64,000 nucleotides of DNA, taken from positions 1 through 64,000 of the forward strand of contig JASGKH010000001.1 in NCBI GenBank assembly GCA_047600785.1, in the 5' to 3' direction. This stretch comes from Breznakibacter sp047600785. Its GTDB lineage: Bacteria > Bacteroidota > Bacteroidia > Bacteroidales > Marinilabiliaceae. The stretch's first letter is position 1; each line of letters begins with the position of its first letter. The notes below the pieces were generated by a model. That model saw only the letters and a list, made by a program, of their open reading frames with translations. It was not told the DNA's origin and made no database searches. The position numbers and the translations under genes are program-made. Positions 24,202-32,893 of the stretch are shown piece after piece.

Positions 24202-26550
24202 TTATTTGTTGACGCACTGGATGCGTCTCGTCAGCCTGTTCCCATTCTCGTCAACCAGTGTCAGGGTATGCCATCCGGGCGTGAAATCGGCTTCCATCCG
24301 GTGTGCGTCTTGTGTTTGGCCGATAAATATGTCATCCACATGCCAAAAAATACGGCATTGCGGGTCTCGGTGCGCCACGCGCAACACCACTTTTTCGCTT
24401 TTTCCTTCAAGATTCTTGGGTATGAACAGTGCCACATCGGGGCGGGGGTATACAAATTCCATTGGTTGGTCGGTGCCGTCGGTGCAATTGGGCATTATTG
24501 GCGGCAAGGGAAGATAAAGCGGATTTTTGGCCCTGTAGTACCATTCCATTAACGGAGGCAGCACAAAGTGGTGTCGGTGCGTCATTTGCCCAATGGGGTA
24601 GCAATTCTCGTTCACCCGGTACTGGCCTTTTTCGTCAAGATGTACCAGACGGTGATAAGTACACACAGGAAAAGTGGCTCCTACATTAGGAACATAAGCA
24701 GTGTCCGTCTCGTCACAGTAAGGCGATGCCAGGTAACCGCTTTGGCGGCATACTGTTTCTTTACGTAAGTCTTCAAAAGGCATCTCGAACCATGTGGTTT
24801 GGGGCAGAAGCCTGAATATGTCAAACATCAGGGGTGCGGCGGCAGTGCCGCCTACAATGCCGGGTCTTCCTTCCCCACTGGCATTGCCCACCCATACGGC
24901 CACCGTATATTCGGGTGTGACCCCCACGGCCCATGCGTCCCTAAAACCAAAACTGGTGCCCGTTTTCCACGCCACACGTCGCGCATTGGCAAACGTATCC
25001 CAACCTTCTTCTTCGGGCGGACGCTGTACGTTGGTCAATGCCTCGAACGTAAACCAAATGGATGCGGCAGTGAACAACGCGGCGGTCTGGGTTCCCCTTT
25101 TGTCGTCGGCAATGGAATCGCAAGTGACCGATAGCGGTCGGAGATCGGTATTCGAATAACCAAAGTTTCGCTGTGGATAATTGGAGAGAGTGCGTGCCAT
25201 TGATGCATAAGTCCCCGCCAAGTCCCAAAGCGATGTTTCGGCCCCACCCAGGATCAGTGATAAGCCGTAATGGTCGGCCTGCCTGCGAAACGTTGTCAAT
25301 CCCGCTTTGCGTAAAAACCGGAGGAAACGGTCGGTTCCATAATCGTCGAGCATCCGGACGGCAGGAATATTGAGCGAACGCGACAACGCTTCATCGGATT
25401 TTACTGCTCCATCGTACGAACGTTGATAGTTTTGCGGCGAAAAGTCGATGTAGTAGGTAGGCACGTCGGCCACGATGCCTTGGGGGGTGATCAAGCCATC
25501 CTGCAAAGCCGCTGCGTAAAGAAAAGGTTTCAAAATGCTTCCGCTGCTCCGTGCCGATCGGATCACGTCCACGTCGTACCCAAACGGCCCATTACCGTTG
25601 GGTTTGGAATTGCCCACATAGGCCAGCACTTTGCCTGTACGGTTATCGGCCACAATAGCGGCCGCATTTCGGATAAGGTTGGCTGACAATGCCCTGCTGT
25701 GGCGGTTGAGCAGTTCATCGGTTTGGAATTGGAGATGCCCGTCGATCGACGAATGAATGATGCTCCCCGGGTTGTTTTTCAAGAAAAAAGCCAGCAGGTG
25801 AGAAGCTTTTTGCGGCAACGGTTCGGGGTGCGGAACTACCGGTTCATCGACAGAGAGGGCCAGTTCCATCTCGTCAATTGCACCACGGTCAAACATTTTA
25901 TGTAGCAGTCTGTCTCGTTTCGCTTTTAAAAGGGGTCTGTTTCGTGCGGTATTTACCAACGCGGGAGAATTGGGCAATACGGCCAGCGTGGCGCTTTCTG
26001 CCCACGACAAACGATTCGAAGGAACCCCGAAATATCGCCATGATGCGGCTTCAATCCCCACCACGTTTCCGCCAAACGGTGCGTGCGACGCATATATCGA
26101 TAAAATCTCTTTTTTACTATACCTGAATTCCATCCGAAATGCCAAATAAGCTTCCGTAAGTTTGCTCCATACATTTCGGCTTTTGGGGCGCGCCAATCTA
26201 ATGGTTTGCATGGTAAGGGTGCTTCCTCCGCTTTTTATCTCCCAAGTACTTAGGTTTTGCCATGCGGCTCTGGCAATCGATAACGGGTTGATGCCCGGAT
26301 GGTGGTAGAAATGTTCATCTTCGAACATCAACAGACAAGTTTCGAATTTTGTGGGTACCGAATCGGAGCCGGGGAAACGCCATTGTCCGTCGGCAGCAAT
26401 ATGGGCGCTTAGCAACTGCCCGTCACGGTCGAATACCACGGTACTGTACGGTACCTCGAACAATGTGCGGGGCCAGCTGAGCAGAAACAGCAAAAGCAGC
26501 AAAGCCAATGTGAGCCGTACGGTCGAAACGGAAAAGGAACCCAATCTCAT
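24202..26550 (-). CDS. pbpC: penicillin-binding protein 1C
   Basis: A bifunctional peptidoglycan synthase of 782 residues (E. coli PbpC is about 770). An N-terminal membrane anchor (LTLALLLLLFLLSW) is followed by a GT51 glycosyltransferase domain with the catalytic Glu in EDEHFYHHPGIN and the GGSTLTMQTIRLAR motif. The transpeptidase domain has active-site Ser/Lys in SGSILKPF and the KTGTSFGFRDAW box. A C-terminal BiPBP_C-type beta domain completes it. In several Gram-negatives pbpC adjoins an alpha-2-macroglobulin gene; in this window both are present but about 13 kb apart. It is convergent with the kinase gene. Confidence 0.95.
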   Translation of the reverse strand: MRLGSFSVSTVRLTLALLLLLFLLSWPRTLFEVPYSTVVFDRDGQLLSAHIAADGQWRFPGSDSVPTKFETCLLMFEDEHFYHHPGINPLSIARAAWQNLSTWEIKSGGSTLTMQTIRLARPKSRNVWSKLTEAYLAFRMEFRYSKKEILSIYASHAPFGGNVVGIEAASWRYFGVPSNRLSWAESATLAVLPNSPALVNTARNRPLLKAKRDRLLHKMFDRGAIDEMELALSVDEPVVPHPEPLPQKASHLLAFFLKNNPGSIIHSSIDGHLQFQTDELLNRHSRALSANLIRNAAAIVADNRTGKVLAYVGNSKPNGNGPFGYDVDVIRSARSSGSILKPFLYAAALQDGLITPQGIVADVPTYYIDFSPQNYQRSYDGAVKSDEALSRSLNIPAVRMLDDYGTDRFLRFLRKAGLTTFRRQADHYGLSLILGGAETSLWDLAGTYASMARTLSNYPQRNFGYSNTDLRPLSVTCDSIADDKRGTQTAALFTAASIWFTFEALTNVQRPPEEEGWDTFANARRVAWKTGTSFGFRDAWAVGVTPEYTVAVWVGNASGEGRPGIVGGTAAAPLMFDIFRLLPQTTWFEMPFEDLRKETVCRQSGYLASPYCDETDTAYVPNVGATFPVCTYHRLVHLDEKGQYRVNENCYPIGQMTHRHHFVLPPLMEWYYRAKNPLYLPLPPIMPNCTDGTDQPMEFVYPRPDVALFIPKNLEGKSEKVVLRVAHRDPQCRIFWHVDDIFIGQTQDAHRMEADFTPGWHTLTLVDENGNRLTRRIQCVNK

Positions 26551-26604
26551 AAAAGGAAGGTCATCTGGTGGGAAAAGCCAAAAATAACCCTTTCACGGGC
26601 TTCG

Positions 26605-26705
26605 GCAAAAACCGTTGTAATATTTCCTTGAGTCGTCATTACCGGAACATTGGACCGGGCAAAAAAGGGAGCGGAAAATTTTTCAAAAACCATTGTAACT
26701 TTACC
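26605..26705 (+). promoter_or_regulatory. duplicated promoter-like element before ECF sigma gene
   Basis: Two near-identical 22-mers of pattern CAAAAACCRTTGTAAYWTTWCC lie at 26605-26626 and 26684-26705, 79 bases apart. The TTGTAAC core resembles ECF-type -35 elements. The proximal copy is about 45 bases before the sigma factor's ATG. Autoregulation by the encoded sigma factor is a reasonable guess. Confidence 0.45.
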
Positions 26706-26748
26706 CGGTAGGTGTGCGTCACACTTTTATCGAAAACGACAAACACAG

Positions 26749-27234
26749 ATGAACGTTAACGAGTTTAACCAAAGCGTAGACCTTTACTCCGATGCGGTGT
26801 ACCGCTTTGTCCTGAAAAACATCAAAGACGAAGAGAAGGCACGCGATCTGGTGCAGGATAGCTATGAGAAACTTTGGCGGAACCACGAGAACGTCAATTT
26901 TGAAAAGGTCAAAAGTTATCTGTTTTCTACTGCTTATCATACATTGGTCGATATGGTTCGTCGTGACAGCAAAAAGGGAGATTGGGAAAAAGTGAACCAG
27001 AGCCAATTGGCGCATGATTCGGGCTATTCCGACCTCAACGAAATTCTTCATCAGGCCATTGAAAGATTGCCTGAATCGCAACGCATGGTCGTGATGATGC
27101 GCGATTACGAGGGTTATTCGTACGACGAAATCAGCCAAATGACTGGTTTGTCCGAATCGCAAGTAAAAGTATATATCTTTCGGGCCAGAGTGTTCCTGAA
27201 AAATTACATCGGCAAAATCGAGGCTGTGGTTTAA
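26749..27234 (+). CDS. RNA polymerase ECF-type sigma factor
   Basis: A 161-residue sigma-70 family protein. Region 2 (FVLKNIKDEEKARDLVQDSYEKLW) starts near residue 19, and region 4 (LPESQRMVVMMRDYEGYSYDEIS, then SESQVKVYIFRARVFLK) covers the C-terminal third. No extracytoplasmic receptor genes of the SusC/D or FecR type flank it. The longest frame adds 33 codons with a promoter-like sequence inside them, so ATG 26749 is preferred. It is followed after 26 bases by a gene for a membrane protein that is probably its regulator. Confidence 0.93.
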   Translation: MNVNEFNQSVDLYSDAVYRFVLKNIKDEEKARDLVQDSYEKLWRNHENVNFEKVKSYLFSTAYHTLVDMVRRDSKKGDWEKVNQSQLAHDSGYSDLNEILHQAIERLPESQRMVVMMRDYEGYSYDEISQMTGLSESQVKVYIFRARVFLKNYIGKIEAVV

Positions 27235-27260
27235 AATGAACCTTACAAAAACCTAGAGGA

Positions 27261-28325
27261 ATGAAAGACATCGATTTAAATAATTTTCCCGAATGGCATG
27301 AAAAGTTTCTTTGCGGCATGTTGACTCCTGTCGAAGAAGAGCAGTTTTTATTTTTTTTAGAAACACACTCCGAATTGATGGACACATCGTGGCTGGAAAT
27401 GCCCGTCATACAGGCGCCACAAGTAAGCTTTGGGAATAAGTCATTGTTGAAAAAGGAGATATCTCCTGTGCCTGACATTCCTGTCTTTGACTATTTGGCC
27501 ATCAAAAGAACGGAGGAAGGGTTGACCCCTGCTGAAAGTAAACGATTGGACGCGATGGTGGGTGAAAATCCGCAATTGGCCCGCGAGATTGATCTTTATG
27601 CGCAAGTCCGATTGGTAGCAGACGCCAATGCCGTGTTTGTTAACAAAACAAGCTTGAAGCGTGTGCTGTTCTGGCAATCCACATTGGGAAAAACCATGAA
27701 ATACTCGGCCGCTGCGGCGGTCATTGCCGGTGCGGTTTGGTTTACCTGGCCGTCAGATACGACATTTCGGAGGAATTTTGCCTCGACGACGGCCTTGTCA
27801 ACCGATACGGTAAAGAACACCATCACAAAACCGGCGGAAGGAACAAAACCCGTTCTTGAATCTGCCGATGAAGCAAATGATAGTACTGCTATGCGGAGCA
27901 AAGAATTGCTCCCGGTCAAAATGCCTCCGTCGACTGGCAAGCCGTCGAAAGCTGAAATTGTGGATCCCTACCTCGAGCCAGCTGAGCGCCATTTGGCAAT
28001 GCTCAATTCAAAAAGCACCGAAGGGTCGCTTGATCCGACCAGTTTGAATGGCTATGAAAAAGGCTTGGAAATGATGATGCCGCTTTATCTGGATAACCAA
28101 ATCGAGATAAGCAAGCTAATGGCCCTGTTGGAAGAAGAGAATTACACGCAGGAAGAACCGATGAGAGAAGGCTTGGCCGTCAGAGCGGTTGAGGGGGGTA
28201 TCAAGGCACTTAATGCGATTGGATTCAGAGGGTTAAAGATTAATAAATACTATGACGCCGACGGAAATTTTGTCGCTTACCAGATTAAAGGCGATGGAGT
28301 GGAATTGTCGAGGAAAATAAAATAA
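27261..28325 (+). CDS. putative anti-sigma factor-like membrane protein
   Basis: A 354-residue protein with one central hydrophobic helix (AAAAVIAGAVWFTW, about residues 150-165). The cytoplasmic part has two similar segments, EWHEKFLCGMLTPVEEEQF and DYLAIKRTEEGLTPAESKR. Each looks like the short helical region by which Bacteroidota anti-sigma proteins hold ECF sigma factors. No HCC zinc motif is present. The outer part is charged and low in complexity, with a folded C-terminal segment near YYDADGNFVAYQIKG. Position directly behind the sigma gene supports the assignment; I know no close named family. Confidence 0.6.
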   Translation: MKDIDLNNFPEWHEKFLCGMLTPVEEEQFLFFLETHSELMDTSWLEMPVIQAPQVSFGNKSLLKKEISPVPDIPVFDYLAIKRTEEGLTPAESKRLDAMVGENPQLAREIDLYAQVRLVADANAVFVNKTSLKRVLFWQSTLGKTMKYSAAAAVIAGAVWFTWPSDTTFRRNFASTTALSTDTVKNTITKPAEGTKPVLESADEANDSTAMRSKELLPVKMPPSTGKPSKAEIVDPYLEPAERHLAMLNSKSTEGSLDPTSLNGYEKGLEMMMPLYLDNQIEISKLMALLEEENYTQEEPMREGLAVRAVEGGIKALNAIGFRGLKINKYYDADGNFVAYQIKGDGVELSRKIK

Positions 28326-28353
28326 CGATGACCTGAATTTAAAGCATTAAAAT

Positions 28354-28396
28354 AAAAAGAACCCCCAACGACCTTATTCGTTGGGGGTTCTTTTTA
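28354..28396. terminator. bidirectional terminator
   Basis: The stem AAAAAGAACCCCCAACGA / TCGTTGGGGGTTCTTTTT lies between the converging anti-sigma-like and uppP genes. Confidence 0.9.
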
Positions 28397-28416
28397 TCTA
28401 ACGGGATTGTGTTTGT

Positions 28417-29256
28417 TTAACCTGCCATGTTCAAATCTACCCCTAGGGCAAGCAGTACAATGATCAATAATCCAACTACGATTCGATAATAGCCAAACAC
28501 TTTAAAACCGTGTTTGGTCAGGTATGAAATGAATCCTTTGATGGCCAGCATGGCGACGACGAATGCCACCAGATTGCCGGTCAGGAAAATGGGAATATCC
28601 GAAGATGAAATCTTGTCGTAGGTTTGAAACAATTCATATCCTGTGGCTGCGGCCATGGTGGGGACTGCCAGGAAAAATGAAAATTCTGCAGCCGCTTTGC
28701 GTGACAATTTTTGGGATAATCCGCCAATAATAGTTGCTGCCGAACGGCTAACGCCGGGAATCATGCTAATAACTTGAAAAAACCCGATTTTCAATGCTTT
28801 GGAATATGAAGTCTCTTGTTGGTCGTTGTTGTTTTTGAACCATTTGTCCACAAACAAAAGCACAATGCCTCCCAAAACCAATGAAATAGCAACAACCAGC
28901 ACGCTTTCCAACATTTGGTCGATGTAGCTTTTGCACAATAGCCCGATAATGGCAGAGGGGATAAAAGCTACGAAGAGCTTCAAATAAAAACGAAATTTGG
29001 TTTCGAACTTTTTCCAAAAAGATACCCCTTCTCCGGCCTTATGTTCGGTGAGCGGATCCAGGAACTTTTTCCAGTAAAGCAATACCACCGATAAGATAGC
29101 ACCCAACTGGATACCGACTGTAAAAAGTTTCACAAAATCGGTACTTTCCATGCCCAATAGTTTTTGGGCTATTATCATGTGTCCCGTTGATGAAATGGGT
29201 AAAAATTCAGTAAGGCCTTCTACGATGGCCAATACAATGGCTTCGAAAATAGTCAT
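28417..29256 (-). CDS. uppP: undecaprenyl-diphosphatase
   Basis: An integral membrane phosphatase (BacA family, 279 residues) that regenerates undecaprenyl phosphate for peptidoglycan and surface-polysaccharide synthesis. The signature motifs are present: EGLTEFLPISSTGHMII near the N terminus and PGVSRSAATIIGGL near residue 170. About eight hydrophobic helices are visible. It is the third gene of a minus-strand group ftsX-DUF3098-uppP. In many Bacteroidota truB and queA follow directly; here they are several kb upstream instead. Confidence 0.96.
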   Translation of the reverse strand: MTIFEAIVLAIVEGLTEFLPISSTGHMIIAQKLLGMESTDFVKLFTVGIQLGAILSVVLLYWKKFLDPLTEHKAGEGVSFWKKFETKFRFYLKLFVAFIPSAIIGLLCKSYIDQMLESVLVVAISLVLGGIVLLFVDKWFKNNNDQQETSYSKALKIGFFQVISMIPGVSRSAATIIGGLSQKLSRKAAAEFSFFLAVPTMAAATGYELFQTYDKISSSDIPIFLTGNLVAFVVAMLAIKGFISYLTKHGFKVFGYYRIVVGLLIIVLLALGVDLNMAG

Positions 29257-29343
29257 TTACGACAATTGTTTTTTCGGCAATATAAACGAACTTCCGAAAA
29301 GGTAAAAAATAGGGTTGAATAAATGATAAATCCGCATTAACGA

Positions 29344-29589
29344 TTAGTCCTTTGGTTTTTTCATGATGGCATAAATCTCAAAAATAAAACCAGCCAACAC
29401 AACAACGGGAGCCAAAGTAACCCTGCGCCAACTATACAGTTCCGATTCGTTGAACGTGTTAGGGTCATTGCTTTTGCCTCCTACCATCAGCAAAAAGCCC
29501 AAAAGGATAATACCGAAGCCAATCGCCAGCAATATGTAATTTTCTTTGCCCAAGGCAAACATCTGGTTTTTTTCGTCTCTGTTCTTCAT
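29344..29589 (-). CDS. DUF3098 family small membrane protein
   Basis: An 81-residue protein with two transmembrane helices (YILLAIGFGIILLGFLLMVG and VTLAPVVVLAGFIFEIYAIM) joined by a loop containing NTFNESELYSWRR. This is the typical DUF3098 pattern, found almost only in Bacteroidota between ftsX and uppP. Its function is unknown; the conserved neighbourhood suggests cell-wall or division work. It lies 21 bases after ftsX. Confidence 0.9.
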   Translation of the reverse strand: MKNRDEKNQMFALGKENYILLAIGFGIILLGFLLMVGGKSNDPNTFNESELYSWRRVTLAPVVVLAGFIFEIYAIMKKPKD

Positions 29590-29610
29590 CGAAAAATGTA
29601 TTTGGGTGAA

Positions 29611-30492
29611 TTACATGTATAATTTATCGGTCTTGATGTTCAAATATTTGTTGACGGCAAAGAAAGTCGAAACCACAGAGATCAGAATGCCCACGGCAAT
29701 GACCATTAAAAAAAGAATGCCGATAAGGTCAATGACCTCGAAGCCGATAAAGCCTTTGAATTCTCGATTTGATAAATAGATCAATGCCGATAAAAGAAAA
29801 ATGGCAATGACCGACCCGATGAAACCGTAGAACATACCATTCATTAAAAATGGTTTGCGGATGTAACCGTGCGTGGCTCCTACCAGTTGCATGGTGCGGA
29901 TAAGAAACCGTTTGGCATAAATAGACAACCGGATAGTGTTGTTGATGAGTGCGATGGCAATAAACAACAACAAAATGCTAAAGGCACCGATAATGATCGA
30001 TATCTTCCGGATGTTCTGGTGGATGGCCGCCAGCAAATCTTTTTGGTAATAAATTTCTTTTACCTCGGGGATCTTCATCAAATCCGTTTGGAATTTGGCA
30101 ATGTTCTCAGGCGTGGCGTATTCTGCATAAAGTTTTACCTCGATCGATGCGGGAAGGGGGTTATAGCCTAAAAACTCCAAGAAGTCTTCGCCCAATTCCT
30201 TTTGCATGATTTGAGCAGCGGTTTCCTTGCTTACATAACTGGCCGATTTGACCAACTTTGAGGCGGCAAGTTGTTTTTCGATGCGTTTCATTTCGGCCTC
30301 GCGGGCATTGTCTTTTATCAGTACGGTAAAACCCATGTTTTCCTTTACATGGACCGTAAGCCTTTGGGTATTGAGCCATAAAAGCCCGATAATGCCAATA
30401 AGGAACAAAACCAACGCAATGCTGATAGTGGTAGTAATGTACGAGCTTCGTAATTGCCGTTTGGCAAGTTTGGTTTCCGTTTGGTTATCCAT
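29611..30492 (-). CDS. ftsX: cell division permease-like protein FtsX
   Basis: A 293-residue membrane partner of the FtsE ATPase that couples division to peptidoglycan hydrolase activation. It has an N-terminal helix (ITTTISIALVLFLIGIIGLL), a periplasmic domain of about 110 residues (VHVKENMGFTVLIKD ... PLPASIEVKL) and three C-terminal helices, with the loop RTMQLVGATHGYIRKPF typical of FtsX. No ftsE is within the window, so FtsE is encoded elsewhere, which is common in this phylum. A possible TAGATTTG promoter element lies at 30521-30528 on the minus strand. Confidence 0.93.
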   Translation of the reverse strand: MDNQTETKLAKRQLRSSYITTTISIALVLFLIGIIGLLWLNTQRLTVHVKENMGFTVLIKDNAREAEMKRIEKQLAASKLVKSASYVSKETAAQIMQKELGEDFLEFLGYNPLPASIEVKLYAEYATPENIAKFQTDLMKIPEVKEIYYQKDLLAAIHQNIRKISIIIGAFSILLLFIAIALINNTIRLSIYAKRFLIRTMQLVGATHGYIRKPFLMNGMFYGFIGSVIAIFLLSALIYLSNREFKGFIGFEVIDLIGILFLMVIAVGILISVVSTFFAVNKYLNIKTDKLYM

Positions 30493-30641
30493 CCATTTAC
30501 CCTTCCTGTGATTGGGAACACAAATCTATAAAAAATCACTGCTTTTCGATAACTTTTTTCACGGTGTGCAACCGTCAAAAATTTATCCCGGGCAATCATG
30601 TTTGAAGGAATGCCATTTGCCCGTTTGTACAGGAAAGCCGT

Positions 30642-31091
30642 TTACACATTATCGCTGGCAAACCATTCGGCATAAGAACTGGCCGTTTCGTGCAAGCGCA
30701 AGCTAAACAGGTTGATTCCATCGGGTAGCCGCTTTTTGATTCGTTCGGCAAAATCAACCAACAGATTTTCGCAAGTGGGCTGATAGGGCGTCAAATGGAG
30801 CCTTTCCCCCATCTGTGGCATGGCTGCAAGGGGTTGGTGGGGCGCTTTTTGGTTGAGTACCACCGAATGGTCCATGGGATCCAGGATTTCATCTTTCACG
30901 ATTTCTTTTAAATCGCCGAAATCCATCACCATGCCGTTTTTTACATGGTTATCGTCATCAATGGGTTCACCGACCACCGTGACGGATAAAATGTATGAAT
31001 GCCCGTGGATGTTTTTGCAGAGTCCGTCGTAATTCCAAAGAGCGTGCGCCATTTCGAACCGAAACTCTTTGGTCAGTCGTATTTTTTTCAT
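30642..31091 (-). CDS. queD: 6-carboxy-5,6,7,8-tetrahydropterin synthase
   Basis: Converts 7,8-dihydroneopterin triphosphate to 6-carboxytetrahydropterin in preQ0/queuosine synthesis. The 149-residue protein carries the zinc-binding histidines (FEMAHAL and NIHGHSY), the catalytic Cys in DGLCKNIHGH and the substrate-binding Glu in LHETASSYAEW. Another queuosine gene, queA, lies 4 kb away on the same strand. Assignment to QueD rather than eukaryote-type PTPS rests on length and the Cys spacing. Confidence 0.92.
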   Translation of the reverse strand: MKKIRLTKEFRFEMAHALWNYDGLCKNIHGHSYILSVTVVGEPIDDDNHVKNGMVMDFGDLKEIVKDEILDPMDHSVVLNQKAPHQPLAAMPQMGERLHLTPYQPTCENLLVDFAERIKKRLPDGINLFSLRLHETASSYAEWFASDNV

Positions 31092-31224
31092 GTACCGGTT
31101 GTGTTAATCATCGCGATATTCCTTCATGAAAAATTAAAGGCTGATGGGACACATTCAAAAAGGAATAAATAGCCAGTTTTCTGAGAGCAACAAATTTAAT
31201 CTTAAGAAGTTTATGGTCCGGTTC

Positions 31225-31527
31225 TCATTGGTTCATGGAACAACGGCTTACGCAATCCACAATGTTGTTGAGGCTTTCGTGCTTCAAAAAGTAAATAGTG
31301 TTTTTTCCATCCCTAACAGAACCCAACACACCTTTGTCTTTCAAAATTCCCAAATGATGTGAAGCGGTCGATTGCTCAATATTGAGCATTTGGTGTATTT
31401 CTGTCACGGTTAACCGTTTGCCGTCTTCCAAATGGTTTAGGATGGCAATACGCATGGGGTGCGCGATAGCTTTGAGCATGCTGGCGGCACGTTCCAATAA
31501 TTCAGTATCCAATTCTTTGATTTTCAT
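31225..31527 (-). CDS. ArsR/SmtB-family transcriptional repressor
   Basis: A small winged-helix regulator of about 100 residues. RAASMLKAIAHPMRIAILNHL is the family's first helices, HQMLNIEQSTASHHLGILK the recognition helix, and GKNTIYFLKHES the wing. The usual ELCVC metal site is absent from helix 3 (it reads TVTEIHQML). Instead a C-terminal pair occurs in VDCVSRCSMNQ, which could sense metal or thiol oxidation. ATG 31527 (MKIKELDTELL) is the likely start; an ATG four codons upstream is possible. No obvious target gene adjoins it; it diverges from the prenyl synthase gene. Confidence 0.88.
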   Translation of the reverse strand: MKIKELDTELLERAASMLKAIAHPMRIAILNHLEDGKRLTVTEIHQMLNIEQSTASHHLGILKDKGVLGSVRDGKNTIYFLKHESLNNIVDCVSRCSMNQ

Positions 31528-31566
31528 AACTTCAAGCACGGATATACATTTCGAAAACTATAAATG

Positions 31567-31574
31567 CAAATATA
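31567..31574 (-). promoter_or_regulatory. putative -7 element of the arsR-type gene
   Basis: TATATTTG on the minus strand lies 40 bases before the start codon. The surrounding 14-mer TGCAAATATATAAA is identical to that at the padR promoter (45979-45992), suggesting a strong housekeeping-type core. Confidence 0.4.
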
Positions 31575-31743
31575 TAAATACCATCGATACGTTTAATGGT
31601 TTCAAAATCTTATTTGCTATTTAATTTGTTGTTTAGCCACACAAATGAAAGAAATAAAAACAATGTGGGCCATAAACAATTAATAAATATCAAAATAGAA
31701 GCCTCTTTTGCTGGTGCGAGTCAATCCGATTCGCTTTTATTTC

Positions 31744-31751
31744 TAAATTTG
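31744..31751 (+). promoter_or_regulatory. putative -7 element of the prenyl synthase gene
   Basis: TAAATTTG fits TAnnTTTG, 35 bases before ATG 31787. It lies just before the upstream in-frame start at 31757, making that start unlikely. Confidence 0.4.
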
Positions 31752-31786
31752 GGACTTTGCACTTGCACACAGAAGAGTTTAAAATC

Positions 31787-32761
31787 ATGTCCGGAATAGA
31801 CATTATCAAGCGTACCATACAAGACGAAATGAAACAGTTTGAGCCCTATTTTAGGTCAAGGCTCAAAACCCAGGTTCCGTTGCTCGACATCGTTATCAAC
31901 TATTTATTGCGTCGCAAAGGGAAACAAATGCGGCCGATGTTGGTCTTTTTATCTGCAAAGCTTAACGGTACCATTAACGATTCCACTTATGTGGCTGCTT
32001 CATTGATCGAGATATTACACACTGCGACTTTGATCCACGACGATGTAGTGGACGAAACCTATCAGCGACGCGGTTTCTTCTCGATCAATGCGCTATGGAA
32101 AAGTAAAATTGCAGTATTGGTGGGCGACTATTTTTTGTCAAAAGGATTGTTGACCGCATTGGATGCCAGCCAATTCGAAGTACTTAGAATTGTGTCGGAA
32201 GCTGTTCGGGAAATGAGCGAAGGAGAATTACTCCAAATCGAAAGGTCCAGAAAGCTTGACATTACCGAAGCGGTATATTACGACATCATAAGTAAGAAAA
32301 CCGCAAGCCTTATTGTTTCATGTACCACATCGGGTGCTTATTCGGTTGGTGCTTCGTCCGGGCACATCGACACAATGCGCCGGTTTGGCAATGCTCTGGG
32401 AATTGCTTTTCAAATACGTGATGACCTGTTCGATTACGAGAAAAACGGTTTTGTAGGAAAACCGACCGGCAACGATATCAAAGAGAAGAAAATGACATTG
32501 CCGCTCATCCATGTACTCAACAATTCCACATCGAGCGAGAAACGCCAAATATTGGGAACCATCCGCCGGCACCATAAAAATGAAAGAAAGGTGCAAGAAA
32601 TCATTGAATTGGTGCGGCAACGGGGAGGCATTGAGTATGCCCATGGAAAAATGATGGAATATAGTCAAAAGGCTAAGGATCTTTTGGTCGGATATCCTGA
32701 AAGCGAAGCGAAAGCTGCATTGTTGGCATTGGTCGATTATACTGTGTCCAGGAAGAAATGA
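31787..32761 (+). CDS. polyprenyl diphosphate synthase
   Basis: A trans-prenyltransferase of 324 residues that chain-elongates with isopentenyl diphosphate, in the octaprenyl/IspB-type group. It has the first Asp-rich motif in LIHDDVVDET near residue 85, the second in FQIRDDLFDYEKN near residue 213, and the RRKGKQMRPMLVFLSA substrate loop near residue 40. The product probably supplies the menaquinone side chain; chain length cannot be fixed by eye. The longest frame adds ten codons (from 31757), but ATG 31787 gives the family-like N terminus SGIDIIKRTIQDEM. Confidence 0.93.
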   Translation: MSGIDIIKRTIQDEMKQFEPYFRSRLKTQVPLLDIVINYLLRRKGKQMRPMLVFLSAKLNGTINDSTYVAASLIEILHTATLIHDDVVDETYQRRGFFSINALWKSKIAVLVGDYFLSKGLLTALDASQFEVLRIVSEAVREMSEGELLQIERSRKLDITEAVYYDIISKKTASLIVSCTTSGAYSVGASSGHIDTMRRFGNALGIAFQIRDDLFDYEKNGFVGKPTGNDIKEKKMTLPLIHVLNNSTSSEKRQILGTIRRHHKNERKVQEIIELVRQRGGIEYAHGKMMEYSQKAKDLLVGYPESEAKAALLALVDYTVSRKK

Positions 32762-32893
32762 GACACTAAACGGGAAAATCAAAACAATTTGACCATTGTG
32801 CATTGTTAAGCATCATTACCCTTGCTGGTTTTGGAAATACATTTAAAAGAGATATTTTTACCATAAGTAAGCTAAAAACTTATTGGAAACGGT

